Source: Agriotes lineatus
Lineage: Eukaryota; Arthropoda; Insecta; Coleoptera; Elateridae
DNA: 64,000 nt
Direction of reading: 5' to 3'
Assembly (NCBI GenBank): GCA_940337035.1
Contig: CALNHX010002655.1
Location: 108,015 to 172,014, forward strand
The notes beneath the pieces were generated by a model. The model saw nothing but the letters and a program-made list of their open reading frames with translations. It did not search any database and was not told where the DNA came from. This document shows positions 32,981-45,198 of the stretch, piece by piece (the first letter of the stretch is position 1; each line of letters starts with the position of its first letter). A program made the position numbers and the translations under genes.

Positions 32981-34408
32981 TGTAACGGTACTAGCCCTCT
33001 ACTAATTAGGGCTAATGAATTTAATAAATTACCTTCGGGTAGCTTTCTCAGTCGGAGTTAATTTGGTTCAGTCAGATATACACTTGGAAATCAGCAAACA
33101 AGCACCAGGATAATTTTAGACAGTTTAATTATAATGTTCAATATTTACAAATGTCGGTATTATTCATTAGAACCAAATACAATGTATTTTACAATGAATT
33201 TAATTAATTATGTTGGGCGTCCAGTTGCCAGTTCCTTACGCCCCGGCAACCCGTTTTGCATCGGTATGTGGAAGGCCCGTTTGGCCGCCTTCTGCAGAAA
33301 ACGACGGAACGCCACTGGCCGCGAAGACGATTTGCCCAAAGTAATTCGCAGTGGTGCCAACTTCCGGACTCGAATGTCACGTTCGACGTTGAAACCGCGT
33401 GCAGCTGCAAATATAGGTTAATTCGAATATGTTATGTTTTTCGCCTTACGACACCGTGATAGCGTTGCAATTCTCGGGGATTCGGCGAAGTGTTTGTGCG
33501 AGATGCGGCCGGAGGGGAAGTTATCGTCGACGTTTTCCACCTGGGGGACTGCTTCGTGTCTTCGGCCCAAGATAGGTTAAAATCGTTGCGGCGCTGTCGC
33601 TCTCCGGTGTTACGATAGGAAGATGTTTGAAACGGTGAGTACAAACCTGTAGTCAAACAGAAATTAAGTGCAATCTGAAGGGCGACTACGTGTCGGCCTT
33701 TAATAACAAGAAATTTGTTAGGCTCGGGCCGGGCAAATGTTATGTTAGCCGGCGGATTTGTTTTTAGTGTTACGAAATTGACATATGAAACGGCCTGGTT
33801 GTTAAACCCTCGTCTCGAATATGCCTTCCAGGAAATTTTGATACAATTATTTACTAACGTTCTCCGGGAGATGTTTGTATAATTATTAGTTCAGGATTGT
33901 AACAGGTATTAGTTTGATCAGCGAAGCGGCTTCCCCACTCGTGAGGCTTCGCTTCTGAAAGCTGATTCTTCGGGGACTGGGCTTAATTAAATACTAGCTA
34001 GGAACACGGTCTCCAGGAGCGGAGGCATCGGGTTCGACTGTAGCTAAGGGAAGATACTAATGTATGGACGGGAAAATTCTCTTTACACGGTCGGACAGGA
34101 TCAGGATTGGGGATGATTTGGGGCTGGAAGGATACTGGAATGAAGGCAAATGAATGTATGAATGAAGTGCCCCCCTGAATGCGGACGAGAAACGGCTTTT
34201 ATAGCTCTTCTTCGTGCTTCGTGCATCAAGCCACCACCTCGGGCATTCTAAGTGGGGGAGCAGCGCAATACGTGGAGCAGGGATCTCTTGATGACGTAGC
34301 CGGCCGCACGTGCGAAAAATTCAAACTTGTAACGTACAAATCGCTAGGCTGGAACTCGCGAATTGATTTTAATTCACAAAACGCGTTTCTGCTGGGCGAA
34401 ACGTTACA
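32981..34408 (-). repeat. 3' LTR (element orientation) of the LARD-like element
   Basis: 1428 bp, a direct repeat of 36043-37470 with few substitutions and no net length change. Small ORFs inside it are shared by both LTRs and I do not regard them as genes. Confidence 0.93.
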
Positions 34409-36042
34409 CATGATCCTCCTCTCCGGAAAATGAAGGAAAACCGGCGGAGAAGACTTCGTGAAGATACCTGGAGATCTCGACACAGAAAACATTCATTTCC
34501 TTCAGTATACATTCTGGTAATATTTAGTGATGTGAAAGTATTCCGGTTGCGGGACAATTCACTTTCACACAACTTTTCAACTGGGGAGAAATTGCATAGG
34601 CTGCGGAGACCGGCGTACAATTTCCAGGAAACAGGTGCACAGGATTAAACTTACAGGCACTGGTACAGAAAAACAACGACCTCTTTTCCACATCCTCTCC
34701 TTCAAGCTTCGATAAATCTACAATTTCCAGCTATTGTCCGGGTCTACGGTAGCTATGAGTACGCTTCAAAAGGAAAAAAATCAGTATTAGCAATCACACT
34801 TTAAAATCAATCGCATTTTAAAATCGATCGCTCTGTTACAGGTGCACTCATCTGGAATACTCTCTAACGCTTATCTGGATTAAGCGAAGAGCTTCATACT
34901 CATGGAGCGGATACACAGGTGCATTCATTCTGGAATCGCACTGTTACAAATGCATTCATCTGGAACACACTCTAACGCCTATCTGGATTAAGCGAAGAGT
35001 TTCAAACTCACGAAGTGGACACGGTTGCGGTATCAACGTAATCACACTAGCAGGATTCTCTGGAGCGCATTCATCTCTGAATAAATGCATCGGTCGCGGT
35101 ATCGACCTACATTCATACTGGGAGATTCAAGTATGCGAAAGGATTCAGGTTGCAGGATAACCTTCTTTCACAAAACAATCTCACTAGGGGAATTTGCAGA
35201 GGCTGCGGGAACCAGCGTACACTTTCCAGAAAACGGCATACTGGATTCAGGATTCTGTCACTGAAAACGCATTTTCACCTCCAAGCTTCGACTTATAGTC
35301 TACTATCTCCTGTCAACATCCGGGTTCACGGTGACAGAGAGCACGCTTCAAAAGGATGCTCTTTCAGGGTAAGCTTTCATGCTAACTACGGCGGCATTCA
35401 CACAAACTTACAAATCTATATTTTTCAGATACACCAGGCACTTATATGCGGATACCTGCGGCTCTAGGACTGAAAAATAATTTCGGATACAACGGCGGGT
35501 ACCTGCGGAACTGGCACTAGAAGACTTCCACTCGCGGACATCTGGATTGTCCTGTCTTCGGCCATCTTCCACGGGCGGACACCTGGATTGTCCTGTCTTC
35601 GGCCATCTTTTGGCATTCCGCCCATCTTCGCCTTCTTCTTCATCTGGCATTCGCTCGGGTGCTTAGGGGTTGCAAGGCCCGTATCAGCTGATGAGGCTGA
35701 CCCCTGAGGGTTGCAGGAGGATTTACGGACTAGACTGGATTTCGGAAAGATCTTATCTGGACTACACGGGATTTCGGAAAGATCTTAACTGGACACGGGA
35801 AAGGACTAGGACAGGGATCTTGGAATTCTATACTGAACATCACTGGTTCTGACTGGTTCTGGGTTCCGGAAGAATTCCCTAGACGGCTATGCTGTAACAG
35901 GTTTTGTAAATTATTCATATTACAAAATTTTAAACAAATATTTTTCAGGCCTCGGGTGCCAAAATCTAGTTTTTACGGACTTCAAGCGGGTGTTTGCTAA
36001 TCTCTATGTATATCTGAGCTCAGGTTGCCTACTCGGGCGCCA
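34409..36042 (-). other. interior of the LARD-like element, with diverged internal duplication
   Basis: No protein motif recognised. 34525-34760 (GCATAGGCTGCGGAGACCGG, CGTACAATTTCCAGGAAAC) recurs in diverged form at 35125-35350. A CTCTAACGC(T/C)TATCTGGATT unit occurs at 34862 and 34972. GGATTGTCCTGTCTTCGGCC occurs twice at 35542-35607. This looks like tandemly duplicated non-coding sequence. Confidence 0.7.
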
Positions 36043-37470
36043 TGTAACGGTTCTAGCCCTCTACTAATTAGGGCTAATAAATTTAATAAATTACCTTCGG
36101 GTAGCTTTCTCAGTCGGAGTTAATTTGGTTCAGTCAGATATACAATTGGAAATCAGCAAACAAGCACCAGGATAATTTTAGACAGTTTAATTATAATGTT
36201 CAATATTTACAAATATCGGTATTATTCATTAGAACCAAATACAATGTATTTTACAATAAATTTAATTAATCATGTTGGGCGTCCAGTTGCCAGTTCCTTA
36301 CGCCCCGGCAACCCGTTTTGCATCGGTGTGTGGAAGGCCCGTTTGGCCGCCTTCTGCAGAAAACGACGGAACGCCACTGGCCGCGAAGACGATTTGCCCA
36401 AAGTAATTCGCAGTGGTGCCAACTTCCGGACTCGAATGTCACGTTCGACGTTGAAACCGCGTGCAGCTGCAAATATAGGTTAATTCGAATATGTTATGTT
36501 TTTCGCCTTACGACACCGTGATAGCGTTGCAATTCTCGGGGATTCGGCGAAGTGTTTGTGCGAGATGCGGCCGGAGGGCAAGTTATCGTCGACGTTTTCC
36601 ACCTGGGGGACTGCTTCGTGTCTTCGGCCCAAGATAGGTTAAGATCGTTGCGGCGCTGTCGCTCTCCGGTGTTACGATAGGAAGATGTTTGAAACGGTGA
36701 GTACAAACCTGTAGTCAAACAGAAATTAAGTGCAATCTGAAGGGCAACTACGTGTCGGCCTTTAATAACAAGAAATTTGTTAGGCTCGGGCCGGGCAAAT
36801 GTTATGTTAACCGGCGGATTTGTTTTTAGTGTTACGAAATTGACATATGAAACGGCCTGGTTGTTAAACCCTCGTCTCGAATATGCCTTCCAGGAAATTT
36901 TGATACAATTATTTACTAACGTCCTCCGGGAGATGTTTGTATAATTATTAGTTCAGGATTGTAACAGGTATTAGTTTGATCAGCGAAGCGGCTTCCTCAC
37001 TCGTGAGGCTTCGCTTCTGAAAGCTGATTCTTCGGGGAATGGGCTTAATTAAATACTAGCTAGGAACACGGTCTCCAGGAGCGGAGGCATCGGGTTCGAC
37101 TGTAGCTAAGGGAAGATACTAATGTATGGACGGGAAAATTCTCTTTACACGGTCGGATAGGATCAGGATTGGGGATGATTTGGGGCTGGAAGGATACTGG
37201 AATGAAGGCGAATGAATGTATGAATGAAGTGCCCCCCTGAATGCGGACGAGAAGCGGCTTTTATAGCTCCTCTTCGTGCTTCGTGCATCAAACCACCACC
37301 TCGGGCATTCTAAGTGGGGAAGCAGCGCAATACGTGGAGCAGGGATCTCTTGATGACGTAGCCGGCCGCGCTTGCGAAAAATTCAAACTTGTAACGTAGA
37401 AATCGCTAGGCTGGAAAGCGCGAATTGATTTTAATTCACAAAACGCGTTTCTGCTGGGCGAAACGTTACA
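36043..37470 (-). repeat. 5' LTR (element orientation) of the LARD-like element
   Basis: 1428 bp; it abuts the primer binding site at 36042 with no gap. Near-identity to the other LTR indicates a recent insertion. Confidence 0.93.
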
Positions 37471-37474
37471 TTGT

Positions 37475-37607
37475 GAGGAGCTTGCGGCCTCGGCCTTAGA
37501 TTGTTTGTCAATGTCCATCTGGTTGAGTGTTGTGGCGCATTTGCCTTGATAAATTATATTTTGCGCATTTTGTATGCTATCGTTTGAAAGATAATACTTA
37601 TTGGCTG
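37475..37607 (-). pseudogene. Jockey-type ORF1 start and 5' UTR
   Basis: The minus-strand ATG at 37518 begins MDIDKQSKAEAASSSQ. The frame is cut by the LTR element at 37474 and resumes in frame at 32976. The rest, up to 37607, is 5' untranslated sequence bounded by the LINE target duplication. Confidence 0.85.
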
Positions 37608-37617
37608 TGACCCTTCT

Positions 37618-37747
37618 GTGTTTGTAAATTCCCAGTCTCTCTTCCCTGTTGAATAACCCGGAGAAATGTATTTTTGGAAGGGGTCGGTTTATTTGGAAAT
37701 TCTTCTAAATACATAGGCCTTGCTCGTGCAGCCTTTCATCGGCAGCT
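37618..37747 (-). pseudogene. mariner-like transposase, N-terminal piece between two insertions
   Basis: Minus strand: RPMYLEEFPNKPTPSKNTFL, then RVIQQGRETGNLQTQKGH, the DUF4817-type DNA-binding start of mariner-like transposases. At its right edge AGCT is the target duplication of the LTR copy. At its left edge TGACCCTTCT is that of the Jockey LINE. Confidence 0.85.
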
Positions 37748-38279
37748 TGTTACAGGCTAAAACGACATTTACGACAACACGCCAGTTCATAACGGTATTT
37801 ACGAAAAGCCACGATAAAGCTAAACGACTAGCGCATACAAAAACTCACAAAATCGGGAATGTAACTCACATAGGACCGCTGCCCAGTCCATAACAAGAGT
37901 GCCGACTAGGCTTCAGTTGAGCTAGCGGTGGACCAACATGAGATAACTCAAGGGCAACTGCCTAATGAACGGTAAACAGATCTAAAATGATAAGGCGCCA
38001 CCACAGTTCCTAAACGAGAAAAATTTGCACAGGTGAACCCATTGTGGAAAAGTGGAAGAATATTAATTCCCCATTCAACTTTAAACTTGGCAGTAATATG
38101 GACAGCGAGCCGGTTCAGTAGGTACATCGGATCTAACGTTTTAAAATCGACTTGATCAACTGGCCAAACTCTTACAGCTGTAAGATATAAACACACAGAT
38201 TGCATGCACAATAACAAAGAAAACCACAGTTAAATTAACATGACATGTTTTGGTACCAAAATATTTGAAAACGTAGTAA

Positions 38280-39673
38280 ATATGAAATGCATTATAGTGG
38301 CTAATACGTTGAGACGCCTATTTAATTACGTAATATTAGCTCTACTATTTTCTTTCAAATTGATTTATTTAATTTGAATTTTAAATTCCATTCTTTAAAT
38401 AAATGTATTGCACTGAGACTCTTCAAGGGCGGTTCGTTAATCTAGTAGTCTGTTATTTGAAATTCTAATTTTATAGTGACTTTTGATTATGTACTGGCTC
38501 TAACCGCCAACTTGCACTTCAAATAATGATCCAACAATAATCAAACCAAAAATGACAAATATTCTTTCTACTCACATGTAATTGAGAATTTACTAAGGTA
38601 AGTGCTTTATTATATGTATTACACTCTTTTTTATTGTCTTTTATTCAATATGCGTTTATAGGACTAATTAAGACCAACCTGAACTCCTCGTACTTTCACT
38701 GCTAGTCACCTTTAAACACCACTGTTCCTGACGTTCACAGCTAGGATTCTCGACAGACCAGCCTCGATGCTCTGCCAACCGTCAAAACCCTGGCTGCTTG
38801 CAGAAATGGTCCTGTTTCTTGCACCCTTTCACGCTACTGTCAACCCAACAGCTTCCTGGTAAGTTTCCACTTACAGATGATCCCAAATTAATCTTCTATA
38901 TTCCCCAGCTCCTACTCTGTAGCCAGCAACCAAATAGAACCGTCCAAATCAAGCAGTTCCACCGGTCACTCCCGTCAAAATGATCAACACGTCCTCCGTA
39001 CAATCACCAAATACAGTAATTAATGTAACTTATTATCTCTTGTAGTTATTAAATAATCCAATTCTATTTAAATATCGTTATTTTCTTCTTACTGGTATTT
39101 AGTTAAACCATATTCCATGCTCTCTTCAGTAACTGTATACTTGCACTATTTTATATTCATATTTTAACCTTGTTTTCACCTCGCAGATTTGTTAGAGCCT
39201 TTTCTATTGTATTTTACTAAATAATCAATACAAATTAATGTAAAATTTCCATTTTTCTATTATATTCGACAGAATATTTTCAAAATACGCCTACATTTTC
39301 AAATTTGTTATTTTTACAATAATCCCAAACAAAACCCCCTTTTATACTAGTTACAATTATTCATACACTCTTTAAAATTAAATAATATGATTTCTACCTA
39401 CTATATTCAAATTTCTAATAGAAAGCATATTTGTCACATCTAAAATTTACTTATACTTCCTTATTAAATTTCAACACCATGATAGAATACTCAATTGCTA
39501 TTACCTTTCAAAATAAATTGTAAATTGTCTGAAATTAAACTTCCATTACTTATTTTCAAATAAACTAACAATATTTTTTAAAACCTTTCTAAGTTGATTG
39601 TATTAATCTCCTAAATTTATATGTTCTTTAATTTTTATTTAAAAACCTGATTTTTTTACGTATCGCAACAGTA
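38280..39673. other. insertion of unknown nature in the LTR copy, AT-rich
   Basis: This stretch has no counterpart in the first LTR copy. It holds no recognised motif; a more GC-rich island at 38690-38990 has an open 61-codon frame with nothing diagnostic. Together with the palindrome to its right it accounts for about 2.6 kb of extra DNA. Confidence 0.45.
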
Positions 39674-40900
39674 TACAGGGTGCCCGAATTTCCTAGGGAC
39701 AACATGGGTAACTTTTGTATTTGAAGAGATAGAGAGATGGTTAAATTAGCAAAAAGGTGCAGGTTTGAGAGCTCATTAAGAATCCATTTTCAACTTTTAC
39801 TTGTCATGACCCACTTGTCTAAAATTAAAAAAAAACAAAATCTCCTAATTTTTTTTATATGCCGTAACTTTTTTGTTACTTAAGATATTGAGATGCGATT
39901 TGAACTAATTTGCATGGTAATTTAAATAAATTTATTGGCACTTAATAAAACCAATTTTATTTGCGCAAATTTTTAGTAATCTAACCTAACTTCAAAATTT
40001 TAAATTGGTACCGTGCAATTTTTTTTACTCTTTTAAGAGAGGATTTTTTTTCTGAATGCAATGATGTATTACATGATATGGAAACTTCTTCAAAATTTTG
40101 AAAACCTAAGCTTATTCTTTTTACAGGCAGAAATCACTAGTGCCATGATCACAATAATTTTGTTTTTTATTTATTGCGTTATCTGTGAAATTATGTTTCG
40201 AAACAAAAAGGACGCTTATCATCATACGTGCCTTCCAGTAGTGTCAGTGTGTTCCGTATGTTTGACGTGTAAGTTCTACGTTCTTGTAGCAATTGATATA
40301 CGCACAAAATACATCATATTTTCAAAATTTTCTATTATAAGTTGAACTAATAACACTCACACTACTGACAGGCACGTATGATGATAAGCCTGCTTTTTGT
40401 TTCGAAACATAATTTCACAGATAACGTGATAACCAAAAAACAAAGTTATTGTGATCATAGCACTAGTGATTTCTGCCTGTAAAAAGAATAAGCTCAGTTT
40501 TTAAAAATTTTAAAAAAGTTTCCATATCATGTAATACATCATTGCATTCAGAAAATAATCCTCTCTTAAAAGAGCCAAAAAAATTGCACGGTACCAATTT
40601 AAAATTCTGAGGTTTACAGAAATAAAATTGGTTTTATTAAGTGCCAATAAAAGTATTTAAATTACCATGCAAATTAGTTCAAATCGCATGGCAATATCTG
40701 AAGTAACAAAAAAGTTACGGCATATAAAAGAAATAAGACTTTTTTTAAATTTTAGACAAGTGGGCCATGACAAATAAAATTTGAAGATGGATTCTTAATG
40801 AGCTCTCAAACCTGCGCCTTTTTGCCAATTTAACCATCTCTCTATCTCTTCAAATACAAAAGTTACCCATGTTGTCCCTACGAAATCCGGGCATCCTGTA
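39674..40900. mobile_element. long hairpin MITE, 1.23 kb, arms about 550-575 bp
   Basis: TACAGGGTGCCCGAATTTCC at 39674 and the reverse complement ending at 40900 (GGCATCCTGTA type) bound an almost completely palindromic element. Arms 39674-40248 and 40353-40900 surround a loop of about 100 bp. TA lies at both edges. ORFs within are symmetrical shadows. A transcript through it would fold into a long double strand. Confidence 0.88.
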
Positions 40901-42333
40901 TATAGCAGTTCGGTAAATTACGCAACGGCTTTACTCGATTGAAATAATTCGGCAAACTTTACATTAATTCTGACAAACGATATAAACAGTGAACTATAAG
41001 CAAATAGAGTTAATAAAGGGCGACATTAAACTGCATTAAGTAGCGGTTGTGACACATTACAAGAACTACTACATAAAGTTAATCAACAACTAGGTCAACT
41101 GACGGCAAATGAAATGTAAATGACAGGTACACAACTATCCGGTTTGACAATTACAAAAGATACACAATAAAAGCTAAATAACCGAGACGTTACACCAACT
41201 GTCTCATAATTCGACGAAGCAGACTGTATAAATATATGTTAAGTTGCACACTAAACGTTAATAAACAATACCAACGATGCCTGTAAGAAGCTTGGCTGTG
41301 CGGTAACTAGACGTCCTATGTTACTGCGACGGCTACCGTCCCCAGATACTGCATAGACGCAACTGGAAAAAATACTGCAACATCTCAACGGGCTGCGGGA
41401 GCTGGACACATGGAGAATTTATCCTCTCATACGAGACGTAATGCCAAGTTCGCACGGAAAGATAGAACTGTAAAGCGACAGCTTCGCAAACCCATAACAC
41501 TGCTAATGAGTTCCCAGAAAGGAATTCGTCTAATCGACGAGATATAGAAGTCTGATACTCCACGGCAAAATCGCAAACCCAAAAGCCTTAAAACAATCGA
41601 AAAACGACACCCCAAACGGTCACTCACGCTTACACAGCAATGTCCTAAAGATGTGAAACTCACGGTCAAATGCATTGAAGCGACGGAAGTCCTAATAGCA
41701 ATTACAACAGCGGTATTCGCAGACTAGGAAAGCACACAACGTTAAACACCCTCCCAAGCGCGACCCTGAAGGGCGCACTGCGGGAGACCCACTTCAAAAC
41801 TAATTGTTGCCTGCTAAAGCCAGGATCCAACTGAAATAGAAATGCACGCAGACAGCGCTTGATCGATATTGTCTAGGGGCAGCCGAGCTGTGGTTTGCTC
41901 TCTCGCACTCATGGCCGTTGCTTCTGAGATTCACGTCACGGAACGTACACGAATGCGTCTGGCAGACAAATCGATATTGTTAAACTAAGCGCGCCAACGA
42001 ATTGCAAACAGGCTACTCCAAATGAGTGACTTTCAAAGCCGATAGCTGTAAGCGGCCAACACAGCTGTGTGCGTTATAAAGCTACTAAATGCTTGTCTAA
42101 AACTCGATATACTCAAATTCAGGCTGAATAATACGAAAAACCCATACACAAGGTTTTTTTTATAATAGCGGAGGGGAAACCTTCATAGGCACCTGAGAAG
42201 GGGTCCCAGGTAGTGTTGGATTCCCAAATGCTGGACCTACCAACTAAAACCCCTCCGCTGTTCATCACCACTGCAATGGAACCGCTTATGCATTACTTCG
42301 TTGCAGGGGCTTCTAGTAGTATTCGACTATTCG

Positions 42334-45198
42334 TTATCTATCTTTTCTCTCTTTTTTCTGCATAATCTTTGTTATTGTGTGGTTTATTATTTCCCAATTT
42401 GCTCCTGATTTCTCCTTAAAATGTTCAGGTGTAAGGGGCACCTCCAGAGTGTTTTCGAGTTGCCTCAGTTCTTCCTCCCATCTCTCACATATAAGCATAT
42501 GTTCTGCATTATCTGTCTGTGGGTCAGTGCAATACATGCATTCTGGGCTATTTCTTTTTCCTATTCTTTGTAGGTATTCATTATATGTCCCGTGTCCAGT
42601 TAGGAATTGGGTAACATAATAATTTACGTTATTGTTTTGGTCCATCCATCGTTTTATGTTGGGTATCAGTCTGTAGGTCCACCTTCCTTTCGTGGACGTG
42701 TTCCACTCCTGCTGCCATTTCTCAGTAATTTCGTCCCGCACTTCTCTATTGCTTGCTTTCTCCGGGCCTTGTGTCCTACTGCGCTCTTCCGCCATTTTGG
42801 TTATTGGTATCAATCCTGCTATTACTGTTAGAGCTTCTGTGGAAGCGGAGCAATATGCTGAAGTTATCCTGAGCGCCAGTCTCCTCTGTAGGCGCACATA
42901 TATTTGGGCAAACTTCTTCCACCTGAACGTACTGTACCACGCTGGGGCACCGTAGAGCAGCATTGAGTTGATGGTTCTGGCCACGACTTTTCTTTTTGCT
43001 CTTGTGGGTCCCGTCGTTTTAGGCATGAGTCTGTATAAAGCCTGACTGGCCTTACCTGCCTTGGCTCCAGTTTCTTTTATGTGTTCTTTCATTGTCATGT
43101 CTTTGTCAAACCATACTCCTAGGTATTTCAAGCTGTTCTTAGTGCTAATCTTGCCTTCCTCTACTTCTATTTCCATTGTTTTGATGGTTCTCCGTCCCTT
43201 GAGCATTATTGCTTCTGTTTTCTTGGGTGCCAGTTTTAGCCCTAGCCTGCGAATCTCCTCGCTTATTTGCATTATGGTATTTTCCGCCTTTGTCTTTATT
43301 TCTGTTCTCGTTTTCCCTAAGACGGTCATTGCGAGGTCATCAGCGAAACCGTTTAGTCTCACTTCTTCTGGCACTTTTAGCTTCAGCACTGGATCATAAT
43401 AACAATTCCATAAGGTGGGTCCTAGGACTGAGCCTTGCGGCACTCCACTTGTTATTTCATGCCCTCTTCCTTTATCGTCTATCAGGGTTCTTTCACTGAA
43501 ACTCCTGTATTTACAGAATTAAAGGCATTCTCTACGTCGAATGTTACCATCAGTACAAATTTTTTAGTTTTAGCGGATCCAGCGTCTGCTGTTCTACCTT
43601 CGTTGACTATGTTGAGTAAAGCTTCCATCGTTGACCTCCCCTTTCTGAAATCATATTGGTTGGTAGCCAGTTGTTCTCCATCTTCGAATACTTGGTTTAA
43701 CCTTGCTAATAGCAGTGACTCTAAAAGATTTCCCAGCGTGTCTAGCAGGCACAATGGTCTGTAGTTTTTTTTCCCTATCTCCTGGTTTTAATGGTTTATC
43801 TATTAGTACCAGTCTCGCTTGTTTCCATTCTTCTGGGAATTTTTCCTTTTTTATCAGCTGGTTCATGAACCTTGTACAATACTCGAGAATCGGATTGACT
43901 GTGGCTTTCAATATTTCGCTTGTGATCCCATCGGGCCCCGGTGCTTTCTTGGGTTTTTGTTTGTTAACCGCTTCGATTAGGTCTTCTTCTTTAAATTCAG
44001 GGATTTCACCGATATGGACTGTCGGTGCATGCCATATTATTTTTTCATGGTTCGGAAACAGCTTTCCGATCCGGTCTTCATTGTCTAGTTTAATCGGGTT
44101 TACCATTTTTAGCTTCTTTGTTACTATTTTATAGCCTAGGCCCCAGGTGTCGTTATTGATTTCTTGTATAAGCTCTTTCCATTTGCTCTCTTTTGCTTTC
44201 AGGATGTTTTTATTTAGAGTCTGCTTTAGTTCTCTGCATTTCTGATATATTGCTCTTTTTTGTTCAGTGTCCTGTCCCCTGCTCATTTTTCTGGAAGCTT
44301 CTCTTCTCTCTCTAACTCATTCCTTTCTCAGTGCACTCAGAGTTTCATTCCACCAGTACACAGGTTTTCGTGTATTGTTTATTTGTTTCTTTTTGAATAC
44401 TCTGTTGCAGGTTTCGACTATTGTGTTTTGCAAGTGTCTATGATCGACTTCTGTGCCGCTTATTCTTCCGGCAATCTCTTCTTTATATCTTAGTAGGTCT
44501 TCTTCGCTTGTTTTCCATCCCATCTGTATTATGCTGGTCTTGTATGTCCTCGAGGCGTCCGTATTTTGATCCTGGCCTATCGTGTAGGTTATATATCTAT
44601 GATCACTTAGATTTTCGATATCTTCCCTTACGCTCCAGTTGTCGATAGCATTTGGGGCGTTTATTTTTGCTAGAGTGATATCTATGTATGAAATGTATCC
44701 CCCTCGGCTAAAGGTTGGGCAACTCCCTTCATTAATTATTTGTAGGTCTTCTGCAGCTATCCAATCATTTAGTTCCCTACCTCTTTCGTCTTCTCTGTTA
44801 CTTCCCCAATTTTTTGACGCTGCATTAAAATCCCCGCCTATAATGATGGAGTATTTTTTCTTTTTTCTCATTTCTCGTCTGAGTTCTAGAAGTTCTAACT
44901 TGTAGTCGTTTATATCTTGGTTTGGCGATAGGTATACGCTACATATTATGAGGTCACCCATTTCCACCCAAACGAAGCTTTTTCCTTTTACAGTTCTTCT
45001 GATTTGCACATGTCTTCCATAGATGCCAATGGACGCTCTTTCATCTTTGCTCATGTACCAATTGGTTTTTGCACTTGTCATTTTCTTGTTTGGCTCGGAT
45101 ATGATTGCCACATCTATCCTCATCTTTTGTATAGTGACATGAAGCAGGTCCGTGGCTGCCTTGCTTCTGTTGAAGTTGCTCTGGATCAAATTGTACAT
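42334..45198 (-). pseudogene. R1-type LINE ORF2: endonuclease, RT, CCHC tail
   Basis: Minus strand. 45198-44317: endonuclease (LIQSNFNRSKAATDLL, IISEPNK, IIIGGDFNAASKNWG, ENLSDHRYI). 44286-43651: linker and first RT blocks (KKAPGPDGITSEIL, FPEEWKQARLVLI). 43754-43482: NQYDFRKGRSTMEALL and TFDVENAFNSV. 43443-42334: MPQGSVLGPTLWN, GFADDLAM, and CMYCTDPQTDNAEHMLIC as the C-terminal zinc motif. Frame breaks at about 44300, 43740 and 43480. The order and CCHC tail fit the R1/I group. Confidence 0.9.

Larger units (their letters stand above)
32981..37470 (-). mobile_element. non-autonomous LTR element (LARD-like), no gag or pol
   Basis: Two 1428-bp LTRs (32981-34408 and 36043-37470) begin TGTAACGG and end CGTTACA. 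TTGT duplications flank them (32977-32980, 37471-37474). On the minus strand the 18 nt after the 5' LTR (36042-36025) read TGGCGCCCGAGTAGGCAA, a typical retroelement primer binding site. A purine tract GGAGAGGAGGAT (about 34412-34425) precedes the 3' LTR. The 1.6-kb interior has no long ORF. It is inserted in ORF1 of the Jockey LINE. Confidence 0.93.
29077..37607 (-). mobile_element. Jockey-type LINE (about 4.0 kb), interrupted by an LTR element
   Basis: A minus-strand LINE inserted in the mariner-like transposase. The 10-bp duplications TGACCCTTCT lie at 29067-29076 and 37608-37617. A T run at 29077 is the poly-A tail on this strand. The 5' end at about 37607 is complete, with the ORF1 ATG about 90 bp inside. 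Subtracting the LTR element (32981-37470) and one TTGT leaves about 4.0 kb. ORF1 has zinc knuckles; ORF2 has endonuclease and reverse transcriptase with several frameshifts. Confidence 0.9.

Noticed and set aside
33134..33421. 95-codon ORF repeated at 36196-36483
   Set aside because: It lies inside both LTRs of the LARD-like element; repetition reflects the LTRs, not a gene family.
40061..40345. 94-codon ORF
   Set aside because: It lies in the arm and loop of the hairpin MITE, with no motif.
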